Shown: one piece after another, positions 28,626-38,058 of the stretch | How positions within the stretch are numbered: position 1 is the stretch's first letter | Layout: the number at the start of each line of letters is the position of its first letter | Assembly: GCF_016429255.1 (NCBI RefSeq) | Contig: NZ_JAELUG010000010.1 | Span: 23,366-87,365 of the forward strand | Source of the DNA: Rhizobium sp. ASV8 | GTDB lineage: Bacteria > Pseudomonadota > Alphaproteobacteria > Rhizobiales > Rhizobiaceae | Length of the DNA stretch: 64,000 nucleotides | Reading direction: 5' to 3' | Made by a program: the position numbers and the translations under genes | The notes under the pieces: model-generated | The model's database searches: none | The model's input: only the letters and a program-made list of their open reading frames with translations | Told to the model about the DNA's origin: nothing

Positions 28626-29058
28626 GAATGCCCGAAGCCTTGGCGAAATCCATCTGACCGGCATAACGCTCACGCAGGGCGGCGACGCACTTACCCATAT
28701 CCTTCAGGCCCTGCGCTCCCAGTTCCGCGACGATCGCAACGCAGATCTCGCGCACCTTGTCGTCGGACAGCTGCTCGGGCATGAAACCTTGAATGACTGT
28801 GATCTCTTCCCGCTCCTTCGCGGCCAGCTCCGGGCGGGCGCCGTCGACGTAGATCTTCTCAGACTCTTCGCGCTGCTTGATCATCTTGGCGAGCAGCTGC
28901 AGGATTTCGTCGTCGCTTGCCTGTTCCTTGCCGAGACCGCGATTGGCGATATCCTTGTCCTTGATGGCCGCAAGGATGAGGCGCACGGTCGAAAGCCTCG
29001 CCGTATCCCTGGCCTTCATGGCGTCCTTCTGGGCATTGGAAAGGGTTTCGCGGATCAT
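28606..29058 (-). CDS. GatB/YqeY domain-containing protein
   Basis: The 150-residue free-standing YqeY protein is all-helical and related to the tail domain of the GatB amidotransferase subunit. Visible landmarks: LSTVRLILAAIKDKDIANRG (about 23-42), MIKQREESEKIYVDGARPEL near 59, the EEITVIQGFMPEQLSDD block and the closing GQMDFAKASGILKELL. It may act in tRNA-dependent amidation or bind tRNA; the role is not settled. AAGGAG lies 8 bases before the ATG. It is divergent from carA, a neighbourhood common in alphaproteobacteria, and its 3' end overlaps the convergent gene by 20 bases. Confidence 0.93.
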   Translation of the reverse strand: MIRETLSNAQKDAMKARDTARLSTVRLILAAIKDKDIANRGLGKEQASDDEILQLLAKMIKQREESEKIYVDGARPELAAKEREEITVIQGFMPEQLSDDKVREICVAIVAELGAQGLKDMGKCVAALRERYAGQMDFAKASGILKELLK

Positions 29059-29124
29059 GTGTGTAACTCCTTGAAGCAGGGAGGCGACGATCGCCCATCC
29101 CCTTATTTCATCTTGCCAGTCTCA

Positions 29125-29229
29125 TAGAGCGCCGTGCTTCCTTTAGGAAGCACAAAGGTCGCTCTACTTCTTTGAATCTACGCATCAGGCGTCCCGAAAA
29201 TCCTATCAGATTTTCGCGACGATGCCGTA
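29125..29229. repeat. Rhizobial mosaic element, copy C
   Basis: Left palindrome 29125-29165: TAGAGCG ... GTGCTTCC-TTTA-GGAAGCAC ... CGCTCTA. The linker CTTCTTTGAATCTACGCATC is close to that of copy A. The right palindrome has GAAAATC-CTATCA-GATTTTC within GGCGTCCC ... GCGACGATGCC. It lies between yqeY and carA. Confidence 0.7.
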
Positions 29230-29468
29230 GACCATCAGTACCGATCAATGCAATTCCGCCAAGCCGGTCGAAACGGGGCGAATTCCCAGACAGGAAAGCA
29301 AAAGCGTGCATTGACCGGCTCGCCTTGTTTGGTTATGTCCATCACCTGCACATTAGATCGATATGAAGATCTCAAGCCGCGACCTCGGTCGCCGGCTGTA
29401 CCTTGCTACAAACATGGCGGAAGCCTACGACCTTCAAGGTCGTGCACGACGCCGGAAACGGGATGACT

Positions 29469-30677
29469 ATGACCGCGACAGCCCCATGGACCACCGAAAA
29501 GCCGACTGCTCTTCTCGTTCTCGCCGATGGCACAGTCATCGAAGGCAAGGGTATCGGCGCGACCGGCAAGGTCCAGGCCGAAGTCTGCTTCAACACCGCG
29601 CTGACGGGATATGAGGAAATCCTGACGGATCCTTCCTATCTCGGCCAGATCGTTACCTTCACCTTCCCTCATATCGGCAATGTCGGCACGAACGAGGAAG
29701 ACGTCGAGGACCTGACGCCGGCTGCACGCCACGGCGCGGTCGGCGTCATCTTCAAGGCCGACATTACCGATCCATCGAACTACCGTGCCGCCAAGCATCT
29801 CGACCAGTGGCTGAAGGCCCGCGGCATCATCGGCCTCAGCGGCATCGACACCCGCGCCCTCACCGCCTGGATCCGTGAAAACGGCATGCCGAACGGCGTG
29901 ATCGCTCACGATCCGAACGGCGTTTTCGACATCGAGCAGCTGAAGGCGGATGCCAAGGCCTGGAGCGGTCTTGAAGGCCTCGACCTTGCAAAGGTCGCTT
30001 CCTCCGGCCAGTCCTCGCAATGGTCGCAGACCCCTTGGGTCTGGAATGAAGGCTATGGCGAACTCGGCGCAGCCGATGCCAAGTATCACGTCGTCTGCCT
30101 TGATTACGGTGTCAAGCGCAACATTCTGCGCCTCTTCGCAGGCCTCGATTGCAAGGTCACCGTTCTGCCCGCGACCGCTTCGACCGATGAAGTGCTCGGC
30201 CTCAAGCCGGACGGTATCTTCCTTTCGAACGGCCCTGGCGACCCGGCGGCAACCGGCGAATATGCTGTGCCAGTCATCAAGGACCTGCTGAAGTCGGATA
30301 TTCCGCTCTTCGGCATCTGCCTCGGCCACCAGATGCTTGGCCTCGCACTCGGCGCCAAGACGGCGAAGATGCATCAGGGCCATCACGGCGCCAACCACCC
30401 GGTCAAGGATCACACGACGGGCAAAGTCGAGATCGTTTCGATGAACCACGGCTTCGCAGTCGACTCGAACTCGTTGCCGGAAGGCGTTGAGGAGACTCAC
30501 GTTTCCCTTTTTGACGGCAGCAATTGCGGGCTGCGCGTCGCCGGCAAGCCGGTCTTTTCGGTTCAGCATCACCCGGAAGCTTCACCCGGTCCGCAGGACA
30601 GCCACTATCTTTTCCGCCGGTTCGTTAACCTGGTACGCGAAAAGAAGGGCGAACCTGCCCTGGCGGAACGCGCCTGA
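29469..30677 (+). CDS. carA: Carbamoyl-phosphate synthase small subunit (glutamine amidotransferase)
   Basis: A 402-residue subunit that hydrolyses glutamine and passes ammonia to CarB for pyrimidine and arginine synthesis. The N-terminal CPSase domain starts LLVLADGTVIEGKGIGATGK; the C-terminal class I amidotransferase has C284 in GICLGHQM with H368 and E370 in HHPEASPG. I start at MTATAPW; an ATG two codons upstream and a longer frame to 29403 are less family-like. A perfect terminator follows, so carA is not co-transcribed with carB, which lies 8.4 kb downstream on the same strand. Confidence 0.96.
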   Translation: MTATAPWTTEKPTALLVLADGTVIEGKGIGATGKVQAEVCFNTALTGYEEILTDPSYLGQIVTFTFPHIGNVGTNEEDVEDLTPAARHGAVGVIFKADITDPSNYRAAKHLDQWLKARGIIGLSGIDTRALTAWIRENGMPNGVIAHDPNGVFDIEQLKADAKAWSGLEGLDLAKVASSGQSSQWSQTPWVWNEGYGELGAADAKYHVVCLDYGVKRNILRLFAGLDCKVTVLPATASTDEVLGLKPDGIFLSNGPGDPAATGEYAVPVIKDLLKSDIPLFGICLGHQMLGLALGAKTAKMHQGHHGANHPVKDHTTGKVEIVSMNHGFAVDSNSLPEGVEETHVSLFDGSNCGLRVAGKPVFSVQHHPEASPGPQDSHYLFRRFVNLVREKKGEPALAERA

Positions 30678-30702
30678 GCACACCATTCCGTTGATTGAAT
30701 TC

Positions 30703-30744
30703 GAAAGACCCCGGATTGCTTGGCAATCCGGGGTCTTTCCTTTT
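30703..30744 (+). terminator. Rho-independent terminator of carA
   Basis: A 17-bp perfect stem: GAAAGACCCCGGATTGC against its complement, loop TTG, followed by CTTTTG. It lies 26 bases after the carA stop codon. The A-rich start of the stem allows it to work in both directions, which may also serve the minus-strand EVE gene. Confidence 0.9.
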
Positions 30745-30796
30745 GTGCGTCAAGTTGGGAGGTCTTTTCGTCACATCAGCTCGGCCTTGCCGAAAC

Positions 30797-31369
30797 TCAA
30801 GCCTGCAGGCGGCGCTGCTTTACCACCTCAAGCTCACTCATCATGATTTCCTCGAGGAACTCGAAGTCTGACTGGCCGAGGGCGACAAGGCCGAATCTCA
30901 ACTTGTAGCCCCAGTTCTTGTCCTGGGTGAAATCAAGCCAGCCCAGAAGCGGGCGAAGCGGCTGCTCCGGCGCATTCAGCCAATCCACATCCTTGCGATA
31001 GGCATTGCCGCACGCCATCTGACCAAGATAAGGCTCACCCTCGCGAACGAAGCCGATAGCCGTGAAGCTCTGGAAGCCATCTCTTTCGCCCATCTTCACA
31101 GACGGAGAATAATAGACGATGCCGTCACCGGGCTTGATCCGCTTCAGCGGCGCCCGCTTGCCATGGTTCACCTGCATGAAGCCATGTTGGCGGCCAAGGC
31201 GCACATGTTCGGCGCTGGCGACCGCCAGCCAATAGGATTTCTGCTCCGGCTCAGGCTGCCGGGACGAAGTATTCGCATGCGGGAAAAGGCGTACCGTCGC
31301 GCTCTGTCGAACAGTGTCTTCCCGCGAGAAAAGCGCGGTATCCGTGCGATCGCTTGCTTTGAATGTCAT
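30797..31369 (-). CDS. EVE-domain (UPF0310) protein
   Basis: A 190-residue protein whose residues 44-188 form an EVE domain, a PUA-like fold that recognises modified bases: [20 protein letters not shown], then [20 protein letters not shown] and a central [20 protein letters not shown]. Most relatives are about 145 residues, so 43 extra residues precede the domain; no in-frame ATG lies in between, and GGGAG is well placed before the first ATG. A role in modified nucleic acid recognition or restriction is inferred from the fold. Not part of an evident defence cluster here. Confidence 0.88.
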   Translation of the reverse strand: MTFKASDRTDTALFSREDTVRQSATVRLFPHANTSSRQPEPEQKSYWLAVASAEHVRLGRQHGFMQVNHGKRAPLKRIKPGDGIVYYSPSVKMGERDGFQSFTAIGFVREGEPYLGQMACGNAYRKDVDWLNAPEQPLRPLLGWLDFTQDKNWGYKLRFGLVALGQSDFEFLEEIMMSELEVVKQRRLQA

Positions 31370-31462
31370 GGTCGTCTCCCGTCGTTGGTATGAGACAGGT
31401 ATAGACGATCATGCTGTCAATTTTTGTCAGTAGTCTTGCAGGCTGAAGAGGACTTTACCGTA

Positions 31463-32860
31463 TCAGGCAGCAGCTTTTTCCGAGCGGACCAGCAGGTAGA
31501 AGCGCGTGCAGAGCATGACCGCTGCCGAACCGAGCCCCAGCAGGAAGCCGAACCAGATGCCGATGCCACCGAAGCCGAGCGGGAACGCCAGAAGCCAGGC
31601 AAGGAAGAAGCCGATCGGCCAATAGGCAATGAGCGCCATGATCATCGGCACGCGGGCGTCCTTCAGGCCGCGCAGCAAGCCGCTGGCGATCGACTGAAGC
31701 CCGTCGACAAGCTGGAACAGGCCCGCAACGACGATGAGCGGCGCCGCGTAGGCAAGTACTTTGGCCGCATCTGGAGAGCTCACATCCAGGAACCAGCCTC
31801 CGAGCCAGGCCGGGATCGATGCGAACAGGATGCTGCCAAAGAGCGAAATGCAGCTCGAAACGACAAGCACGACGATCGCGGCACGCTTCAGTCCGAGGAG
31901 ATCGCCCTGCCCGTGCGCGACGCCGACCCGCACCGTCGCTGCCTGGCTGAGGCCGAGCGGGATCATGAAGGCGACCGATGCCCATTGCAGGGCGATACCA
32001 TGCGCGGCGAGCTCGATCGTACCGATCTGCCCCATCAGCAGCGACGCCGCCGTGAACAGGCTCACTTCGGCCAGAACCGTAACGCTGATCGGGAAGCCGA
32101 GGCGAACCACGTCCCACAAGGCATGCCAATCGGGCCGCCAGAAGCGGACGAAAATCTCATAGCGGCGCGTGTCTTCATGGGCCTGGACATAGCCGACGAT
32201 GAAGAAAAAGCCTGCCGTCTGCACCGCAACGGACACGATAGCCGCGCCGTGCAACCCCATGGCCGGCAAGCCGAAATGGCCAAGCACCAGGATGTAGGCC
32301 AGCACGGCATTCATCACCAGCATGGCGATTGTGACCTTCAGGATGATTCCAGCCCGGCCGATTGCGCTCACCAAGGCACGAATGACGTTATAGAGTAGTC
32401 CCGGCAACAGCGCGAAATGGCCGATATCGATATAGCCGCTTGCCAGTCGCGCCACCTCCGGCTTCTGCCCGGCGGCCAGAAGGATCTGCTCCGAATAGAA
32501 AAAGGCCGGCTGCGCCACCAGCCAATAGGCCGTCACGACCCACAGGCCCATGCGCAGTGCCCGGCGGACAGAGGCCACATCGCCCTTGCCATAGGCTTGC
32601 GCCACCAGCGGCACAACGGCGATGGAAAAGCCTGAACCGAAAATAAGAATCGTGAACAGAAACTGAGCGGCGAGCACCATTGCGGCCAGTTGCTCCGCAC
32701 CGAGCCGGCCAACGATCATCACGTCAGTCGTATTGATGCCAAGCTGCGCCAATTGCGCGCCGATCAACGGTATACCAAGCGCCAGGGTTGCACGAATGTG
32801 CGCAGACCACGAATTATTGTTGTCATGCGCGTACGGGCGCGCAGCTAACGGCATATCCAT
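31463..32860 (-). CDS. MATE-family multidrug efflux transporter (NorM-like)
   Basis: A 465-residue inner-membrane protein with about 12 hydrophobic segments in two six-helix halves, as in NorM/DinF-type MATE pumps that exchange drugs for Na+ or H+. The N-terminal half carries GIPLIGAQLAQLGINTTDVM and the second half the related LGFPISVTVLAEVSLFTAAS. Start choice lies between closely spaced GTG and ATG codons at 32863, 32860 and 32854; no strong ribosome site is seen. Transcribed alone. Confidence 0.9.
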   Translation of the reverse strand: MDMPLAARPYAHDNNNSWSAHIRATLALGIPLIGAQLAQLGINTTDVMIVGRLGAEQLAAMVLAAQFLFTILIFGSGFSIAVVPLVAQAYGKGDVASVRRALRMGLWVVTAYWLVAQPAFFYSEQILLAAGQKPEVARLASGYIDIGHFALLPGLLYNVIRALVSAIGRAGIILKVTIAMLVMNAVLAYILVLGHFGLPAMGLHGAAIVSVAVQTAGFFFIVGYVQAHEDTRRYEIFVRFWRPDWHALWDVVRLGFPISVTVLAEVSLFTAASLLMGQIGTIELAAHGIALQWASVAFMIPLGLSQAATVRVGVAHGQGDLLGLKRAAIVVLVVSSCISLFGSILFASIPAWLGGWFLDVSSPDAAKVLAYAAPLIVVAGLFQLVDGLQSIASGLLRGLKDARVPMIMALIAYWPIGFFLAWLLAFPLGFGGIGIWFGFLLGLGSAAVMLCTRFYLLVRSEKAAA

Positions 32861-33008
32861 CACGAAAACTCGATCTCTAGAATCGCGCCGACCGCCCTAC
32901 CCAAGGGTGCGCAAGGTAGCGGCCTTACCGCAACTTAGGGCGAAAAGCCAGCCAACAAGCCCAGAATGCTAAAGAATTCATCATATCATCAAAATAACTG
33001 ATGAAATT

Positions 33009-34265
33009 CTAGGCTGCCTCTCCGGCCTGCGACTGTGAAGCGGCAACCGGCATAGTCTTGCGAACCTTGGTCAGCAACACGACGAGCGATATGGCAATGA
33101 GAATTGCGCTCATGATGAAGGGCGCGCCAGCAAAGACCACCGGTGCAGTTGGTTCGGTGTAGTAGCTGAACAGGTATGGGAAGAGCACGGGCCCGACGAT
33201 TGCCGTGATGCTCGTCAGGCTGCCAAGCGCGCCCTGCAGCTCGCCCTGCGCCGAAGGCGGAACCTTGCTGGCGGCAATGGAACGAAGCGGCGCATCGGCA
33301 ACATTTTCGATGACGGTCAGGACGACGACCACATAGACCATCCAGCCTTGCCAGGCGAACGCATAGCCCAAAAGACCGAAGCATGAGAAAACCAGCCCGA
33401 GGAGCGCGGTCTTCCATTCGCCGAGGACCGGAACCATGCGAGGCAATACCAGCCCCATGACGATGGCCGCGCCGATGCCATAAACGCCAAGGGAGAAACC
33501 GATCTGTCCTTCGCTCCAATCATAGCGATAGGACGTGACGAAGGCCCACACGGCCGGATAGACGCCATGCGCCAGCCAGTTCAGGAACATGACGACGCAG
33601 ACCCAGCCAATGCCCTGATAACGTCGGATCTGCTTGAGCGCGCCAAGCGGGTTCGCCCGACGGATATCGAACGGCCGGCGATGCTTTGCATCCAGCGTTT
33701 CCGGCAGGAGGAAGTAGGCTCCGACGAAGTTCAGAAACGCCAGAGCGGCCGCGCCGTAGAAAGGTACGCGTGGGCCGAATTCACCGAGGAACCCGCCGAT
33801 AACGGGCCCAAGCACGAAGCCGACGCCGAAGGCCATGCCGATCAGACCGAAATTCTTTGCGCGGTTTTCATCGTTGCTGATATCGGCGATATAGGCCGAA
33901 CAAGTCGAGAAGCTCGCACCGCTGATCCCGGCCAGAATACGGCCGACGAACAGCATCCAGTACGAGCCGGCGATGGCACAGATGAAATTGTCGATCGCAA
34001 ACGTGAACACCGAAGCGAGCAGCAGCGGGCGGCGTCCGAAGCGATCGCTCAGATTGCCGATCAGCGGCGAAAACAGGAATTGCATCCCCGCATAGGCCAG
34101 AAGCAGCCAGCCGCCTTCCGTGGCCGCAGCACTGACCGAAGCGCCGGTCAACTCTTCCAGATATTTCGGCATGACCGGCATGATGATCGCGATGCCGATA
34201 ACGTCGAGAAAGAGGATTAGGAAGACGAGGAACAGCCCGCGCCGCGCAAATTTCTGATCGATCAT
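33009..34265 (-). CDS. MFS transporter, TCR/Tet family
   Basis: A 418-residue 12-TM major facilitator of the TetA type. Motif A is [18 protein letters not shown] near residue 68, motif C-like glycine helix is [19 protein letters not shown] about 145-163, and [19 protein letters not shown] is characteristic of the Tet group. It would exchange a drug for a proton, but chromosomal rhizobial members are not necessarily tetracycline pumps. The ATG at 34265 follows AGAAGG; the frame upstream to 34334 lacks family sequence. Two exporters of different families stand side by side (MATE and MFS). Confidence 0.9.
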   Translation of the reverse strand: MIDQKFARRGLFLVFLILFLDVIGIAIIMPVMPKYLEELTGASVSAAATEGGWLLLAYAGMQFLFSPLIGNLSDRFGRRPLLLASVFTFAIDNFICAIAGSYWMLFVGRILAGISGASFSTCSAYIADISNDENRAKNFGLIGMAFGVGFVLGPVIGGFLGEFGPRVPFYGAAALAFLNFVGAYFLLPETLDAKHRRPFDIRRANPLGALKQIRRYQGIGWVCVVMFLNWLAHGVYPAVWAFVTSYRYDWSEGQIGFSLGVYGIGAAIVMGLVLPRMVPVLGEWKTALLGLVFSCFGLLGYAFAWQGWMVYVVVVLTVIENVADAPLRSIAASKVPPSAQGELQGALGSLTSITAIVGPVLFPYLFSYYTEPTAPVVFAGAPFIMSAILIAISLVVLLTKVRKTMPVAASQSQAGEAA

Positions 34266-34422
34266 GGAGTTGCCTTCTGGGGCTCCGCCTCCATGAAAGA
34301 GACAGAACGTGAACGAAAACCGTGGATGTTCCAATACATAAAGATTTTGGCAGAAACAATCCGTGAACGCTTCAATCTTATTGATTTATCGCCGGCTTTT
34401 TTTGATCCTTCAACCAGAACGT

Positions 34423-35334
34423 CTATCTGTCCTTGCTGCGGCGCTGCTCACGATTCAGGAAATCGACGAAGGCCCGTAGCGGTGTCGGCATGTGCCGTCG
34501 GCTGGCGTAATAGAGGAACGGGCCGGAGAAGGCTGTGTTCCATTCCTCGAGAATCGGCACCAGTTCACCCCTTTCGATCTGCGGCGCCAGAAATTCGCGA
34601 AAGGTCCTGATGATGCCGAGGCCGGCAACGGCGGCGCTGCGCTCGATATCGATGGAATTCGTGGCAACAACCATCGATGGCGCAATGACGATCGTCTCCT
34701 CGCCTCTTTCGAACTCCCAGGGCAGGACCGAGCCGCTCAGGAACCGATGACGGATGCAGCGATGCTCGAGTATGTCTCGCGGATGTTGCGGTATGCCGTT
34801 TGCGGCGAGATAGGCCGGCGCGGCAGCGGTAATGTAATGCTGTTGCCGCGGCCCGATCGGCATGGCTATCATGTCTTTTTCCAGCCTCTCGTCATAGCGG
34901 ATACCGGCGTCGTAGCCGGCCGCCACGACGTCGATGAAACTGTCCTCGGCAACGATCTCGACTGAGATCGCCGGATACTCCATTAGAAAACGGCTGATGA
35001 TGTCGGGCATGACGACCGTGGCGGCAACTATCGGCACATTCAGCCGCAAAGTTCCGCCGACGCTGTCGCGAAAGCTGTTGATGTCGTCGAGCGCCACGGC
35101 GATCTCGCTCATGGCCGGGGTCAGGCGTTCCATCAGCCGTTCCCCGGCCTCCGTCGGCGTCACGCTCCGGGTCGTGCGATTGAGCAGACGCACCGCCAGC
35201 CGCTCTTCCAACCGGCGAACCGCTTCGCTCAGCGATGAAGCGGAAACTCCACGTTTGCGCGCCGCTTCGCGAAAGCTTCGCTCGCGAGCAACTGCGGTGA
35301 AGGCAACGAGATCAGCCAGCGGCAAGTCATCCAT
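34423..35334 (-). CDS. LysR-family transcriptional regulator
   Basis: A 303-residue regulator: the winged helix ([20 protein letters not shown], about 20-39, followed by [20 protein letters not shown]) and an effector domain of the CrgA/DsdC-type group (substrate-binding-like, [20 protein letters not shown]). Start at MDDLPLADL; an upstream ATG adds five residues. It is divergent from the aldo/keto reductase at 35443, with 108 bp between the start codons, the usual arrangement for a LysR protein and its target. Confidence 0.88.
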   Translation of the reverse strand: MDDLPLADLVAFTAVARERSFREAARKRGVSASSLSEAVRRLEERLAVRLLNRTTRSVTPTEAGERLMERLTPAMSEIAVALDDINSFRDSVGGTLRLNVPIVAATVVMPDIISRFLMEYPAISVEIVAEDSFIDVVAAGYDAGIRYDERLEKDMIAMPIGPRQQHYITAAAPAYLAANGIPQHPRDILEHRCIRHRFLSGSVLPWEFERGEETIVIAPSMVVATNSIDIERSAAVAGLGIIRTFREFLAPQIERGELVPILEEWNTAFSGPFLYYASRRHMPTPLRAFVDFLNREQRRSKDR

Positions 35335-35442
35335 TGTGCGAAATTCCAAACAACCCGTTTCGATTTCCTGGGATTATCGCACAGAGACCAAAGGAGTAAA
35401 ACCAGAGGGAAAACAGAAGCGCTTCCGCCAAGGAGAACGAGG

Positions 35443-36435
35443 ATGGAAAAGCATCAATTGGGCAAGACCGGACCGCAAGTCTCCGCTCTCGGCCTCGGTT
35501 GCATGGGGATGTCTGGCATGTATGGCCCATCCGACCGCGCCGAAAGCATAGCCACCATCCATGCCGCGCTCGATGCCGGCATCAACCTGCTGGATACAGG
35601 CGATTTCTATGGCATGGGCCACAATGAGATGCTGATCGGCGAGGCTATCAAAGGGCTGAATCGGGAAGATTTCCTGCTCAGCGTCAAGTTCGGCGCGCTT
35701 CGCGACCCCAGCGGCGCATGGCTCGGCTATGATGCGCGACCGGCGGCGATCAGGAACTTCGTCGCCTATTCTCTCCAACGGCTGGGTGTCGATCATATCG
35801 ACATCTACCGCCCTGCCCGCCTTGATCCCAACGTCCCGATCGAAGACCAGATCGGCGCGATATCGGATCTCATCAAAGCCGGTTACATCAGGCATATCGG
35901 TCTATCGGAAGTCGGCGCGGACACCATCCGCCGCGCCGCCGCCGTCCATCCGATTGTCGACCTCCAGATCGAATATTCGCTGATCTCGCGCGGTATCGAG
36001 GACAAGATCCTGCCGGCGTGCCGCGAACTCGACATCGGCATCACCGCCTACGGCGTCCTGTCGCGCGGCCTTATCAGTGGGCATTGGCAGAAGGAGAGTG
36101 CCCAGAAAGGCGATTTCCGCAGTATGAGCCCACGTTTCCAGGCCGGAAACGTGGAAAAGAACCTGCAACTGGTCGAAGCGCTGCGAGAGATCGCCGAAGC
36201 CAAAAGCGCCAGCGTCGCACAGATCGCGATCGCCTGGGTCGTTGCTCAAGGCAAGGAAATCATCCCGGTCATCGGCGCCCGCCGTCGCGACCGTCTCACG
36301 GAAGCGCTGGGAGCTCTCAAGGTCGAATTGTCGGGAGCCGACCTAGCCGCGATCGAGCGGGCAATCCCCAAAAATGCCGCCGCCGGCGGCCGCTATCCGG
36401 AGGCGCAGCTGACGCATCTCGACAGCGAAAGGTAG
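35443..36435 (+). CDS. Aldo/keto reductase lacking the usual catalytic histidine
   Basis: A 330-residue (beta/alpha)8 NADP-dependent oxidoreductase. Tetrad residues visible: Asp and Tyr in [14 protein letters not shown] (about residues 47-60) and Lys in LLSVKFGA (near 86). The usual His in the next strand (YxxHRxDP) is replaced: this protein reads [14 protein letters not shown] near residue 120. Several bacterial relatives, as I recall, share this RPARLDP form, so it marks a subgroup with altered chemistry. The NADP site [20 protein letters not shown] is intact. AAGGAGAACGAGG runs into the ATG. Probably regulated by the divergent LysR gene. Confidence 0.9.
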   Translation: MEKHQLGKTGPQVSALGLGCMGMSGMYGPSDRAESIATIHAALDAGINLLDTGDFYGMGHNEMLIGEAIKGLNREDFLLSVKFGALRDPSGAWLGYDARPAAIRNFVAYSLQRLGVDHIDIYRPARLDPNVPIEDQIGAISDLIKAGYIRHIGLSEVGADTIRRAAAVHPIVDLQIEYSLISRGIEDKILPACRELDIGITAYGVLSRGLISGHWQKESAQKGDFRSMSPRFQAGNVEKNLQLVEALREIAEAKSASVAQIAIAWVVAQGKEIIPVIGARRRDRLTEALGALKVELSGADLAAIERAIPKNAAAGGRYPEAQLTHLDSER

Positions 36436-36487
36436 CAAGCGAATGAGGCTGCCCGCTCGCCGGTCGTCCGGGAGCGGGCAAACAGAA

Positions 36488-37408
36488 TCAAACCGGGTTA
36501 TTGAGCGTATCGCAATCACTGAGCTTGCCGGAATCGAAGCCCTTCTTGAACCACTTCACGCGCTGCGCCGAGGTGCCATGGTTGAAACTGTCGGGCACGA
36601 CATAGCCTTGCGTGCGCTTCTGCAGCGTATCGTCGCCGATCTGCTGGGCCGCATTCAGGGCCTCTTCGAGATCTCCAGCCTGCAAGATGCCCTTCTGCTG
36701 CGTGAACTTGCCCCAGATGCCTGCAAAGCAATCGGCCTGCAGCTCGATGCGCACCGACATCTTGTTGGCATCCACCTCGCTCATGTTGCGGCGAGCCTGA
36801 TTGAACTTCGGCAGGATACCGAGCTGATCCTGAACGTGGTGGCCGACTTCATGCGCAATGACATAGGCCTGGGCGAAATCGCCCGACGCACCGAATTGAT
36901 CCTTCATCTGCTTGAAGAAGGCCATATCAAGATAGATCTTCTGGTCGCTCGGGCAATAGAAGGGTCCGGTCGCAGCCGAAGCTTGTCCGCAGGCCGAAGG
37001 GAAGCTGCCGGAAAACAGCACCAGCTTCGGATCCGTGTAGGTCTGCCCCATCGACTTGAAAATGCCGGTCCAGGTGTCTTCCGTATCGGCAAGAACGGTG
37101 GCGACAAACTGCTTCATCTCGTCGTTGGCAGCTTGGCCGCCGCCACTGCCAGTTGAGGTGCTTTGCTGATATCCGGAACCGCCACCCTGCAGCACGCCGG
37201 TCTGCTGGAGCAGGCCCATGACGTCGACGCCCATGGCCTTCAAGACCAGGAAGATTACGACAAGGACAATGATGGTACGAAAGCTCAATCCGCCGCCGCC
37301 GATGCCGCCGCCGGGGAAGCGAAAGCCGCCACCACCCCCGCCGCTCATCGGCGATGAGCCGCGCTCGTCCTCGATATTGTCGGATTGCCGACGTCCCTTC
37401 CAATCCAT
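36488..37408 (-). CDS. YpfJ-type neutral zinc metallopeptidase
   Basis: A 306-residue membrane-anchored protease. Order: a hydrophilic, Gly-rich N-terminus (GGGGGGFRFPGGG, 23-35), one membrane segment (about 42-58), a Ser/Gly linker, then the DUF2342-like/YpfJ catalytic domain with HEVGHHVQ (H186, E187, H190) and the downstream FAGIWGKFTQQKG and RTQGYVVPDSFNHGTSAQRV blocks. AGGAGG lies 7 bases before the chosen ATG. The catalytic part should face the periplasm. Convergent with the aldo/keto reductase. Confidence 0.92.
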   Translation of the reverse strand: MDWKGRRQSDNIEDERGSSPMSGGGGGGFRFPGGGIGGGGLSFRTIIVLVVIFLVLKAMGVDVMGLLQQTGVLQGGGSGYQQSTSTGSGGGQAANDEMKQFVATVLADTEDTWTGIFKSMGQTYTDPKLVLFSGSFPSACGQASAATGPFYCPSDQKIYLDMAFFKQMKDQFGASGDFAQAYVIAHEVGHHVQDQLGILPKFNQARRNMSEVDANKMSVRIELQADCFAGIWGKFTQQKGILQAGDLEEALNAAQQIGDDTLQKRTQGYVVPDSFNHGTSAQRVKWFKKGFDSGKLSDCDTLNNPV

Positions 37409-37501
37409 AGTGCACCTCCTGGCGATGCCTAAAATCAAAGTCCCTTGAGGCATTTATATATCCAGGAGGACGAACAAAGCCAGTTGGCTATCGACAGAAG
37501 A

Positions 37502-37993
37502 TCAGCTTAAACGGCGGCGATGCCATATTTCTTTCGACAACTGCCAGAGAAGCACGATCGCAATACCTGCGGTTACAATGAGCGGTGCGATTTCATCGCC
37601 GCTGAAGGCGACTTTGTTCATGATGCGGCCAGGGATGAATGTGAATAAGCCGGCGCCAACAATCCCGACAAAATAGATGCCTTTAACGATGCGCTTGTGA
37701 GCTTCGATATCACCCTTGCGGGCATTGACGATGGCTCCCCAGCAACCGAAGAGGACATAGGCGGACAGCAGATGGATGGGGCTGAAGCCGTAAAACATCT
37801 TGATCTGGTGAATGAAGAAGCTCGACAGCGCCGTGATCACCATGAGGCAAAGCCAGATTTTGCCAAGCAGCCGATGTCTCGGCGTTCCTTTTGGTTGCAG
37901 AAGAAGATAGGCGCCGAGCACGGCGGCCGGGACGACCGCCGCAACGTGAATCTGAATTGCGATGGAAGCATGAAGAAGCGGCTCGAAAGTCAT
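37502..37993 (-). CDS. DUF2306-type membrane protein
   Basis: A 163-residue protein with four to five hydrophobic segments (about 12-32, 45-62, 70-90, 102-122 and 134-152). The sequence PKGTPRHRLLGKIWLCLMVI and the HLLSAYVLFGCWGA segment resemble DUF2306, a family with a heme-binding-like His pattern (H9, H39, H62, H74). Function unknown. It is divergent from the LytTR regulator gene with 65 bp between start codons, so that regulator may control it. Confidence 0.78.
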   Translation of the reverse strand: MTFEPLLHASIAIQIHVAAVVPAAVLGAYLLLQPKGTPRHRLLGKIWLCLMVITALSSFFIHQIKMFYGFSPIHLLSAYVLFGCWGAIVNARKGDIEAHKRIVKGIYFVGIVGAGLFTFIPGRIMNKVAFSGDEIAPLIVTAGIAIVLLWQLSKEIWHRRRLS

Positions 37994-38058
37994 GGCGGGG
38001 ATCCGGTTGAGTTTGTCGAGCCTTTCCGCGATATTGTCTCTCTCTCAATTGAAATTGC

